This document shows positions 35,320-45,635 of a stretch of DNA of 64,000 nucleotides, piece after piece (the stretch's first letter is position 1; each line of letters starts with the position of its first letter). Where the stretch lies: positions 13,718,648 through 13,782,647 of the forward strand of contig CM073329.1 in assembly GCA_037043015.1 (NCBI GenBank), in the 5' to 3' direction. The notes below the pieces were generated by a model. That model was not told the DNA's origin. It saw only the letters and a list, made by a program, of their open reading frames with translations, and searched no databases. Position numbers and translations under genes: made by a program. The DNA is from Bryum argenteum. Lineage: Eukaryota; Streptophyta; Bryopsida; Bryales; Bryaceae.

Positions 35320-36450
35320 CACAAACTTTCCGATGCTTTGCTCATAAACTATGTGAATCTTGGTCTTTTTGGCCAATTCTTGCTTATTTTTCAGGTTTTT
35401 GCTTGACAATTCTGCCAAATTGACTCCCTTTTTTCCATATTATCCCCATTTCACGTATATTTCTTCAAGTTTTTCTCATTTTCTCACCCCAAAATCGTGC
35501 CATTTAAGTGGAATAACGCCATTTCAACGGAATTGAGGTTTTTCTCATTTGTGAGATTATAATGGTCAAAAGTGGTTGAGTGTTTCTCCTTCGAGAACCT
35601 CAAAAACCCGTTTCAGGTTTTAAGGAAAGTTAGGGGTTAAGGAAAGATAGGGGTCAAATTCAAAAATGCACACGTCGAAGGTAGAACGCAAAAGAAGCAG
35701 AAGTCACAATCTTTCTATCTCAACTTTGTTTCACAGTTTATGAGAAAAAGAAATAAGTTTTTTCAATACGTTTGGGGACGAAGTTTCATCATCTCTAGCA
35801 CTACACTCCACTTTTCACTTATATTTTGATGTCAAACTGGTCGAACTCTTATAATGCATTCAAAATGTGAAATTATACAATTCAAATCACAATTTGTATG
35901 AGTGATTTTGTGCTTTTGAAAGAATTGTGATAAGTAGGTAGGTTGGGGTTGTACTTAACCATGTAGAGTAGGAAGTTACAAGCTCATCATTAATTGGATG
36001 ACTTCACTCATGATGACCAAGTTCAAAAAGTGTACTATTCATGATGCCCAAGTCCAGAAGATGGTGTGCTCCAAATTTTAAGACTCCATGGACGTTTTAA
36101 GAATCAAACAAAATTAGAACAACTTTTGCATGAAAGGTTGGTAGAAGTTTCATCTCTCCTTGAAGTAAAGAACAACTCCCAAAATTTATCCTCCATGTTT
36201 GCAAGTGTAAAAGGGGTTTTGAGTAAAACAAGTTAGTCATCCAAGAAGGTGTGTGTCATGAGATGGGGTGTTTCCACATGGTTTACGTCAATCACATTTG
36301 TGTTGTTGGTTTTTCTAAAAGCTTTGACAACACGTTTCTGGTACCAAGAGAAAAGTCGGTATAAAAGCTTGTTATTTCATTTTGAGTGATATAGACATTA
36401 TAGTTGATGTGAAAAAATTCAAGTGTAATTATGGAAGAAAATGAGGCACC
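35320..36450. other. Spacer with a dispersed-repeat segment
   Basis: The part 35,541-35,645 (ctcatttgtgagattataat...aaacccgtttcaggttttaa, ending aggggttaa) matches 48,879-48,979 inside the large CACTA-like element. The rest shows nothing recognisable. Confidence 0.6.
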
Positions 36451-36452
36451 AC

Positions 36453-36620
36453 AAGCCTTGGCTTGGTGGTTGGGGCTCATGGCCCCCATTGAGGAGGTCG
36501 TGGGTTCTATTCCCCATGCCGGCATGGTGCTCACCACTATAGTCCACCCAACTATTGTGGGAGGTACTTGGACCTTGTTGTTTGGGTACCTCAAAAGCCC
36601 TTTGGGGAATTCTATGTCAC
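36453..36620 (+). mobile_element. tRNA-derived SINE-like element
   Basis: An A-box-like stretch, ttggcttggtggt, lies near 36,458, and a B-box-like GGGTTCTATTCCCC at 36,502-36,515, with spacing like a tRNA gene. The body after it (atgccggcatggtgctcacc...) resembles the unrelated body of a SINE. The 3' end and target duplication were not found. Confidence 0.5.
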
Positions 36621-36739
36621 ATATCTTCAAGGCACTAGTAACTAGGCTAGAAACTAGCGTAGTTATAGTGTCCCCCCTCGAGAGGGAGAACCATCAACCA
36701 TGTAGTTTTTCCTCTCTACATCTTGATACACTCCGTTGA

Positions 36740-37477
36740 GATGCCCCCTTTTGCTATTAGCACCTCACCTTTGGGGCCCAAACAACCTCCCAAGTCACAC
36801 CTTAGCTTAGATAACATTGTTTTAAGAAAACACTCGTGCTAGAACCCTTAATTTCAAAAAACAAGCCCAAATTTGAGCAAGATTGGTAAAAATCACTCAT
36901 TCACCTAAGTATTGAATACTCTCAAATGGTAATTGAACCTCGTTTTGATGGGTACAAAATGTTGGGATGATTTCTCTTGGATAGCGTTGTCTTGGACATG
37001 CAAACTTGATAGAGCCCCTACTTTCTAGGCACAATCGGGATTTGACCAAAATTGGTCAAAACTCCCAATTCACTTCATAATTGAATGCTCTCACTTATGA
37101 ATTTGACCTAAATTTTGATGTGCTACACAATCTTTAAGCAATCGCATTTGAGAAAGCACTCTTTAAGATATGCGCACTTGATAGAGCTTTAAATCTTGAA
37201 AAGAGGCCCCAATTGGGCCAAAATTTATGAAACTCCCTTATTTAATTTATTTCTTTTTAGTAGTACGGAGTATTGTTTGAAGCTTAATCCATTTTTTTGA
37301 ACATTTTTTATGTTGGATATTTTGATATTACTTTGAGTTTCTTGGATGTTGAGAAAACACATGTGAGTTGCATAGGATGTTCAATGTTTCATAGAAGGTG
37401 TGTACACTAAACATGTAGATTGGTGTTAAATACAATACTTTAGATTAGCATATTTCGTGAATATTTTGATGACGAGT
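36740..37477. repeat. Degenerate ~160-bp tandem units and dispersed repeat copy B
   Basis: Related units (phrases such as gcacttgatagagc, aacttgatagagcc and actcgtgctagaaccc) repeat about every 160 bp. The last unit leads into 37,158-37,477, the second copy of the repeat at the window start; the match ends near gatgacgagt. Confidence 0.7.
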
Positions 37478-37731
37478 AGTATTATGTGCAATTCCGTTAA
37501 GATGGCGTTTATCCAGTAAAATGGGGCTTTTTGGGGGTGCTTAAAAATAAAAATAAATAACGTTGGTTCTTGTCAAGTTTTGACATGATAGGGTAAATAC
37601 TTCTAACCGCATTTCAAATACAACAAAGTTTATGAACGGCCGTTCACAAATATTGCCCTTTGTCTATGTCCAAAGGTCAAAAACCATAAAGACATCACAA
37701 GATATATGAAATCCATATTTTATGACGCATC

Positions 37732-38097
37732 TAAGGGCCGCTTTACACCAGGAGTCAAGGCCATCAAAAGGTGGGGCCATTTCAACCAAAAAATCAGCCC
37801 AAATGGCCCCAAGTTCGGCCTCAAGTGTCCATTTTAATAAGACAGAAAAAAAAAACTTATTTTATTGGAATTTCACAACGGCCCCAAGGCAGCGAAGTAG
37901 CCTTCCATTCTTGGCAGACCCAATTCTTGGAGTTGGGGCCGTGCCAGACCTTGTCGTTTAAATGTTAAAATAATTTTTTTTCTATCAGTCTTGACTCCTG
38001 GTGTAAAGGCCTTGGGGCTGATTTCAGAAATTCAACCAATGGGCAACAAGGATTTGGCTTCAAAACGGCCTTGACTCCTAGTGTAAAGCGGCCCTAA
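37732..38097. mobile_element. Tourist-like (PIF/Harbinger) MITE
   Basis: The element spans 37,735-38,094 (360 bp). Terminal inverted repeats start GGGCCGCTTTACAC and pair over 28 bp with one mismatch. The flanks are TAA at 37,732-37,734 and 38,095-38,097, the 3-bp target duplication of the PIF/Harbinger class. A further copy of the terminal phrase (ttgactcctggtgtaaag) lies inside near 37,988. No ORF. Confidence 0.85.
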
Positions 38098-38108
38098 GTT
38101 TCTCTTCA

Positions 38109-38134
38109 AACCCCTGAGGCCTTTAGGGGTTAAG
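38109..38134. repeat. Short palindrome AACCCC...GGGGTT
   Basis: A 26-base stretch with inverted ends (aaacccct / aggggtt) around ggcctt. It looks like the paired ends of the TTAACCCCTAAA-bounded repeat family with the inside deleted; it may also be a small hairpin. Confidence 0.4.
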
Positions 38135-39381
38135 TGCACAATTGCCCCTCAGTGCTGAATTCGTGGAGGGTACTGTACTTCGTTCATACTTGCTTGGTCA
38201 ATTCGCTTTTAGGGTTTCGAATATTCACATTCGTTTGTTGGGTACCCAAAAGTTTCTCGATCTGCATTTGTCGGTGTCTTGTTCGCAATCAATCATCATC
38301 GGCCTTGGTAGTTTGCAACAGACCTTCGAATCAATCGGATGAGCGAGAACGAGGCGAGATTTTCAAGTCCTGCATCGATTGGGACACTTTCTGTTTGAGA
38401 GCTTGCTGATCGCATTGGATCGATAGTCAATCGTGCAGAGTCATTAAGTAACTACCCAAATTCCAGTTCAGTTTTATATTCACCTCTCTGGCCTCAGTAT
38501 TTATTACCTTATTGGACAGAATTCTCAGAGGCATACACAATTGTCAAATGTAATCATGCCTAATTTTAACTAAAAAATTGCTTTAGGTTTGTGATGTACG
38601 GGATTTTTCTTTTCCATCAACCAGCTTGATTGCTATTCTTTCCATCAATTTACGCATTTAGAACTGCAGAGTATAGTCTTTTACCGACATGTGTAAGGGT
38701 GTGCGTGATAGGAGTTACATCGATTTCTCATGCAATTGTTCGAAGTGAGCTCTTTCTTAATCGCTGTGAATTTAAATAATCAAGTTCTTGTCGGTAAGGT
38801 TTCATCACGTATGAGGCTGATCACACGTAGGTTCCGAAGCTCTTATTACAGAGGAAACAAGAGCTGAAGAATTCTTGTTTCTTGAGTTACGTTCTCATCT
38901 GATGGAAATAGCTTCAGTTCTCTTTACGTTTCAAAAAAGACACGATCCTGTTTAATATCTTCAACCATAACCCTAGAGTCTCATTCCAGACATGAAGTGT
39001 CTTCAATTTGCCTGTCTGGTGTACATGATAAACGATGGTGATAAGAGTTCTTAATACAATCTTCTATAGGAATGTTTGGTTGGTCTGCATGAAGGATCGA
39101 TGCTGAATCTTTGGTAAAGAGTTCTTCATACAGGAATGTCTGGTTGGATTCTTCATACTTGGCCTTTCACAGAGAGAATTTATCGTAGCACAGTGGGGTT
39201 AATAGATACAAAAGCATTTGAGGAGATTGTTACATGCATACAGAAGCATTTGCGGATATGATGGGCAGAGCATTTGAGGAAATAGTTCAATGGAAAAATG
39301 GGGTAAATAGTACAATGGTTGCAAGAAGTAATCATATGACTACATAAGCATTTAAGAGAATGTGTCTGTTCTGATCGATTT

Positions 39382-39654
39382 ATGATGGCAGGCAAGATGT
39401 CGATGCTGCTTGGGTTCAACATAGGAGGCAACAACAACAATGGAAATCAGAGCAACAACAAGCATGTTGCACAAGCGCCAGATCCAGACGTGTTGATGCA
39501 GAAAATGGACCAGTCTATTGCAAGTGTGGAGTACCGGAGAGCCACCGCGCAGCTGGCCAAGTACCCTCCCCCTTCTCAGCACGCTGCTGCTTCCAGCAAT
39601 GGCAAGTCCATGCGAGCCAAAGATGAGAGCGTCCTGCTTGCTGACAAGAGCTAA
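39382..39654 (+). CDS. Orphan 90-residue ORF
   Basis: The frame encodes a small protein: MSMLLGFNIGGNNNNGN near the start, then DPDVLMQKMDQSIASVEYRR, ATAQLAKYPPPSQHAAASS and a charged end, stop at 39,652. I do not recognise it. Composition (Asn-rich, then helical, then Pro/Ala/Ser) is more protein-like than neighbouring frames. The start could be ATG 39,382, 39,385 or 39,397. Sequence from about 38,150 (gtactgtacttcgttc..., agggtttcg) resembles a plant 5' leader, which would imply a long 5' intron. Evidence is compositional only. Confidence 0.4.
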   Translation: MMAGKMSMLLGFNIGGNNNNGNQSNNKHVAQAPDPDVLMQKMDQSIASVEYRRATAQLAKYPPPSQHAAASSNGKSMRAKDESVLLADKS

Positions 39655-39699
39655 ACATCTCCAGGTCGACACCATTTTCTTTCATTTCTTGGTGCTCAT

Positions 39700-41800
39700 A
39701 TGATTAAAATGGTCTATGGAAGAGTTTGTTAGACTATTAGGAAGTCTCTGCACTGAGATTGCTATATGTGCTACGAGAAGAAATACTGGTTCAGATTTTC
39801 CAGAATACTTCTCATGTAAACCAATAGTGGAGATTTCTGTTTTACCAATGATGGTAGAGATCGCAACATGCTCAACCAAGGATGAAATTGGATTAGTTCG
39901 ATATCATAGGTAAGTCGGGAATGCTTCCTGAAGAGGGCTAAATGGAAACTAAGGACTCAGCAGAGCTTGACAAGTTAGTCGTTATTTTCCATTTTCCCCA
40001 CCGAAAGGATGTAAACCACCGCCAACAAATGAATATTTTGGATGTAAGAAGGAAAAACAGATGTTCAGTTAGATGATAGATAGGAGATGAAAAACAGATG
40101 TGGAAAAACCATAATGCTGCGTACTGCGGGTTTGGTTTGCTTGTGTAACGGAACGCAACATTATGAACTCACACATCATTCGCTGGCTGTGCTTTAATTT
40201 ATTCATTTTGTGGTTGTAGCAAGCAACTTGCTAGTTGAATCGACTGAGCGTTGTGTGGTCGAAAGTAGTAATACAGGCTAGTCAATCATCTGGTAATTAC
40301 GGCGATCATGGTTACAAGCCACTTGTTAGAGTAAGGATTGAAAACGGAAGAGAAAGAATGCTCAACTGGATGTAATCTAAACTCTTCATTGTGGTGGATG
40401 TTTTCAGAAGCATCATGTAACTTTCACGACCCACAAGCTCTATCCTCGCAGTCACCACCGACATCAAGCTCAACTGCATGCAACAAACGTTTAGCATTGC
40501 AAAAGCACAATTACTAATGAGCACGAATGTAGACGGAGTGATAGATACCAAGGCATGCAACACCCGTGTATCAAACCTTGAAGAACGAGGTACCGTAAAC
40601 CTCTTATCTCTACACCCCAGCATTCTTTGCTTAGCCAGTGCTGATATAATGATATCTGATTCAGGGAATGAATGAATGCTATTGTTACATCATTTGCTAC
40701 TACCTTTAGCGGTTTTTAATGATTGGAGTGATTTGGAGCTCTCTCGACCAGCAGGCAACACCCAAAAAGCAGGCGTTATAATTCTCTCGACGTTGCAGCT
40801 ACTTATCTGCAAGAGGCAAGCAAGCTGCCGTGTGGTGATCGATCATTCATTCATGCGGAATGTATTATTGGCAGGGCACCTTTTTGAGAGTAGGCATTGC
40901 AGAAGTACTCTTGCTCATGAATACGGTTGTTTTTATAAATTTAGTTGGAAGAGCTAACGTGCACATCGTCTTTCAGGTACACAACTGCACACACCATTAC
41001 TAACAGAGAGTTTCTTATTATTTACAATTTTGTCATGCACAAGGATTGATTGTAGTTCACTTTCCATGTGTCGAGTTCGGAGTGGTTTTGCATGCGCATG
41101 TGCATGCTTTGCTTTGAAAAAGTGATTGTATTAATCAGAGGGTTAGCTTTTTAATTTTGTTTTTTTCCTGGAAACGAGCATTGTATGTAAATTGATTAAG
41201 GCAAATCAATACTTTTTGCGATATTTAATGTTTTGACATGGGGTCATGTGGGTTATTTTTGGTTGTTGCTGTTCTATGTTTAGTCTTGCCATAAGTTTGA
41301 TGATGTGTAGTGGTTTGCTTCCACTCAATATCGTCTTGGGGATATACTGGTCTGTTTTCCTTTTTTAACAAATTTAGCTGATATAGGCTACATGCAACTT
41401 ATGCATTTCTTTATTATTTATTTCTTCTTTCAGAATCTTTTTTGCTACAGAAGAGCAATGAGTTCAAGGCAAGAATTCACACTAAGGGGTAGGGTAATTT
41501 TAAAAAAGGAGTCACACTAATGTTGTAGCAAGGATATCATGATTTTGTTTATGTTATAAATATGACATATTCTTACTTTTTTTGACTCCACGTAGATACC
41601 ATATTTAGAAGTCTCACATAGATTTGACATATACTCTCCTAGAATGTGGTTGATATCCTCCCAATACTAAATCAGTTCCACACCTTTTACCTAAGGAGCA
41701 CTAGTACAAACATGGCTTGAGGGGAGCAAATCTAACACTCTCCAGTAGAGAGGAAGTGGTGAGTTTATCACTTTGTACTCAGTATACGGCCCCGTGTACA
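39700..41800. other. No recognisable gene
   Basis: Short frames on both strands at 40.3-41.0 kb have no motif I recognise. No repeat or RNA gene was identified. Confidence 0.45.
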
Positions 41801-42066
41801 ACAACAAATAAGGAATGCCACGTGGCCCTTTTGTAAAACGCCTCAGGCAACAACAAATAAAGAATGTCACGTTACCCTTCTCTAAAGTCCAAAAATTAGG
41901 GTCTTTGTCTCGGTTGACATGACAAAGTGTACATGCTAAGTGAGTCAACCTGCCATGTGGCATTGTGTGGGATGGATACTTGCGAAGGTGAATCAAAACC
42001 TCGTCTCCACGGCTCCATCGAAGGCCCTTAATCATGTAACATAACCATCTAGTTTGCCTCATGCAA

Positions 42067-42182
42067 GGGAATCCACCATTTGTTGGTGCTTTTGCGGGAA
42101 TCCACCATTTGTTGGTGCTTTTGCGGGAATCCACCATTTGTTGGTGCTTTTGCGGGAATCCACCATTTGTTGGTGCTTTTGC
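42067..42182. repeat. 29-bp tandem repeat, four copies
   Basis: Units gggaatccaccatttgttgg plus tgcttttgc start at 42,067, 42,096, 42,125 and 42,154, essentially identical. The unit is not a multiple of three, so it shifts frame each time and argues against the overlapping 204-codon minus-strand frame being a gene. Confidence 0.93.
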
Positions 42183-42322
42183 CATGCGTAATGAGAGGGG
42201 TATAAATGACAATCCTCGTCCAAAATGAACACTCTCAAACGACGATGTAATGCAAAAAAAAAATAAAAAAATACTCAATACACCACGGAGTACACCAACA
42301 ACCAAATTTGATTTATTGAGCC

Positions 42323-42345
42323 TTTTTTTTTTTTTTTTTTTTTTT
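42323..42345. repeat. Poly-T run
   Basis: About 23 consecutive T. It could be the poly-A tail of a minus-strand retroposed sequence or a simple repeat. Confidence 0.8.
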
Positions 42346-42353
42346 GTGGAGCT

Positions 42354-42457
42354 TAGTATTATTTGTTATGTGGATATTAGTGTAACGGGTAACTTTTGGT
42401 AAATATAGTATTATTTGTTATGTGGATATTAGTGTAACGGGTAACTTTTGGTAAATA
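42354..42457. repeat. 52-bp tandem duplication
   Basis: Two copies containing gtggatattagtgtaacggg, period 52 bp, nearly identical. Confidence 0.9.
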
Positions 42458-42628
42458 ATACTATTTCTCAACTCTTTTGGATAAGTGTTCACTTTGGGCT
42501 GCCATCGCAATAAATGTCCCTTGTCTTTTCTTCAAGCCACCAATTGCACCACTTCCAAGATATTTTTCTACGTGCAAGAAAGTGTGCATGCTCTCACAAT
42601 TAGTGTTATGGTTTGGCTATTAATATTG

Positions 42629-43023
42629 TAAGAGCATGCCGAGCCCTTGTGCGTCACGTCGAGCTGCCAGGCTGCGTCAAACCCTCCCACACGTCGCTCA
42701 CTCACCTGGAGCTGAGAACCCCACCTAAGGCTGGAAGACATGCCAATTGAGGACCATTAGCCAATCACATTTCCAACAAGCGGGTTATGATAGAAACCAT
42801 TTTCTGCCAATGAAATTTCTGCCACATAGCACTTACACATTGGTTGAAGGAAAAGCTAAAATGTAAGTGGAGGCATCAGATAACTTGGAATTATAGGGTG
42901 TTAGAATCAAGGGGACTTCAACCTTCTAGGCCGGGTTACAGGGATACTGTGTGCGGTGGGCATCCTCACACTCCAAACCAGGCTCCACGCCCCGATCAAC
43001 AGATCGGGTTGGGCATGCTCTAA
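42629..43023. mobile_element. Tourist-like MITE abutting the CACTA element
   Basis: The element spans 42,632-43,020 (389 bp). Ends are GAGCATGCCGAGCCC and the inverse GGGTTGGGCATGCTC (13 of 15 pair). The flanking TAA at 42,629-42,631 and 43,021-43,023 is the target duplication. The right TAA directly touches the first base of the large element's terminal repeat. Confidence 0.82.
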
Positions 43024-43058
43024 CACTATAAACACTCAATTAAGCAATTGTGCACTTG
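43024..43058. repeat. Left terminal inverted repeat
   Basis: 35 bp starting CACTATAAACACTC, perfectly complementary to 57,250-57,284. Followed by a subterminal pair, tgcacttgg and ccaagtgcg. Confidence 0.92.
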
Positions 43059-43239
43059 GCCAAGTGCGCTAATTGGCGCTCAATAACAATAAGATTTGGA
43101 GCAATTTTTTGTTTTTTTTTAACTAATAAAACAAAATTCCAATATTTTTTTTGCTATATTTTTGTAATAATTTCATTAAATATTGGTTTGTTGATGTCTA
43201 CGTAGGTGAATACTTTTCACTATTTCCTTGAAATTGTGC

Positions 43240-43242
<3 letters not shown>

Positions 43243-43270
<28 letters not shown>

Positions 43271-43271
43271 T
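43243..43271. repeat. (AT)n microsatellite
   Basis: Alternating A and T; a second tract lies at 43,457-43,482. Confidence 0.9.
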
Positions 43272-43457
43272 ACAATATTTCATTCTTATTCCATTTACAG
43301 AATGACATTGACCATATACTTACAAGAACCTAATCCTATAAATTTTGTTTCATGTAATGACTTTATAATGTCGTTCTACAAATACAATTTCTAAGAGATG
43401 TAATGATAAAACCCCAAATACAATGATAAAGTATAAGGTATAAAACTCTATATTTAT

Positions 43458-43488
<31 letters not shown>

Positions 43489-44063
43489 ATTCAATATCAC
43501 ATACTATAATAAAACATACCATTTCAAAAGCAAACATATCAATCACACTATACTAGTCACCTAAACATCATATATGCTAAGTTATGGTATGACTACAAAG
43601 TCTCCATCATATTATGGTGATGCGACTCCCGTAGCGTATTCTATGGCTGTATTGATCATTTCAGCCAAGACATCCTCTCGCACCGGAGTATCCGCAAGAC
43701 CGATTGATGTAGCATTCATATCTAAAGCTACCGGGGGTCGCCATGCCGCGTGTGCCTTACGCCATCTGCATCATAATAGAAGCCATCTCTATATGTCATC
43801 GGTGTAGTGAAGGTCCTCCTAAATTCAGCAACGTCCCCCGATTCACTATGTCTTGTAACAGATGGCAATATTGGTCCAATGCTTCCTCCAAGATCTTTCG
43901 TACTTCTTTGTGTCCCAAATCCAGATTTGTGATTGAGTAGGCACCAATGGTTGCCTACTTCTACTCACAACAACCGAGAAAAATACGAGAGAATCGTGAG
44001 CATATCCATCGATTCCGGCCATTGAGAAATAGATATGTTCATTCCCTCCACTTGGTGTCTCGA

Positions 44064-45635
44064 ATGAACGTTCACCGCATTTGAGTATCATCCGCCATCT
44101 CCATGGGTGTCTCCTCTACACAAACTTCCACATGCGGCGGTGACGTTGGAGTAACCACATCTCTCATAGGTGCTCCCTCCTCTTCACCTTCATCTTCGTC
44201 TTCGTCTTCATCTTCCGTCCATCTTCCTCCTCATCTTCTCCTTCTTCTTCGCTTCATTGCTTTCTTGCGTGCGTGGTGAGTGAACGATCGGTGTGGATTT
44301 GTCCGCCCCATATTCACGTGGCAATCTCTCATTGAACTGAGTGTAGAAATCCACATCATCGTCACCATCCCTCGATAATGGAATCGCATCTTCGGTAGCA
44401 TGCACATCACTAGGAGCACTATCTGTTCCACCTATGTTGTCAGACATCAACAACTGGCCGTGGAAATTGTTGGACAACTCATTGTACAAGAACGAAAGTC
44501 TCTCGTTACAATTGTCAATGACAATGATATCGGATCCCTGGAAATTCGAACGCAAGATAGTCGGAATCGCAGTTGACATGCTACATGCCACCAAACCCCA
44601 ACCTCGAGGCAAGTACGAATCCACAAGTCTTGATAACTCGGATGGAGATCTCTCGAGAGCATCAACAATAGAAAGCTCTTGTGCTTCACCACGGTTATCG
44701 TCAAATAAAAGAGGAAGTCGGCGGTGCCCAGTAACAAAGTTTGGCCCAGCAGATGCTCCAATTGGGTGTTGCAGACAAATAATGATATCACCTATTGGTT
44801 CAACTGCCTGCTGTAAGCGCCCTCCATTTGTAAAATTTAGAGGATGATTAACCGAGGTCTGACCAAATGCCCAACATCCACGTCGATGAGAGCAACCCTC
44901 CGGAAGCTTGAGCTTCGTAATCAATTCCTCGGTGGCGAACACGGCCGGTGGTAACAGGAAAATGACATTCCATCGTTCGACGGCTGTCATCCATAACGCC
45001 AGCTGTGCAAATACTCTAGTAAATTGTTCATCTTCCCAATGACCATTGCCATGTCTTCTACCGCCACGCCGACAATCAATAATCCACAAATACGGCTGTG
45101 TCAACTCTGCATACTCTGAACCGAATAATCCTCTTCTAGATCGAATCAAAAGTGGTTCCTCTCCATTGCTTTGGTCTGGCCTTTGAACGTGCAACTGCCA
45201 CTCCCAATTGGCCCTATTTGCAACTCCTCTACGTAGAGATGGTGCATTGTGGCCTTGCCCTCCTGCTGCAACAACTTCATAATGTACCTTGATGAAAGGA
45301 GGGATGAGGTCGCATATGTCTTTCAGCTTCGACACTTTCTCTCGCTGCGGTGTACTCCATTTGGTTCTTGTTTTGCTATCCAACAACTCGGCAAATTTTT
45401 CAAGTTGTTCCTTGCCTCCTGGTAAATACTTCCGTACAGATATACGAAAGAAATCTTCCATGGAATTTGGGAAAGATTCCTTGTTGTCTACCATCAACCA
45501 ACGGATGGTATTTATCACCGCTTCTCGTCTCATAATGCGCTCACATACACCAAAGAACAGCACGAGTCCTGGATTTCGCTCTTTGACGCCGTTGAAATAA
45601 AAAAGCTTGACGAGGTCTTCGTCCATCCTCGCCAA
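44064..45635 (-). pseudogene. Methyltransferase-like C-terminal half of the element's left gene
   Basis: A 475-codon frame (45,635-44,208) starts MARMDEDLVKLFYFNGVKER. Its order of segments resembles a circularly permuted N4/N6 DNA methyltransferase: first LWIIDCRRGG (182-191) where the catalytic DPPY loop is expected, then RWNVIFLLPPAVFATEEL, then SPSELSRLVDSYLPRGWGLV followed by ACSMSTAIPTILRSNFQGSD and IIVIDN where the SAM-binding DxFxGSGT and GIE-like strands are expected. Both key motifs are altered, so it is probably inactive. The tail is acidic and continues in shifted frames to about 44,064 (EDEDEDEDEGEEEG). This segment follows the ParB-like frame upstream after one frame change near 45,620. 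The fold call is inference from spacing and pattern. Confidence 0.5.

Noticed and set aside
41691-42305. 204-codon minus-strand ORF
   Set aside because: It runs through a 29-bp tandem repeat that shifts frame at each unit and lacks any known domain; likely a chance open frame.
43574-44056. Separate small genes on both strands left of the methyltransferase-like frame
   Set aside because: The minus-strand part is better read as the frameshifted acidic tail and 3' flank of the left gene; the plus-strand frames are antisense.
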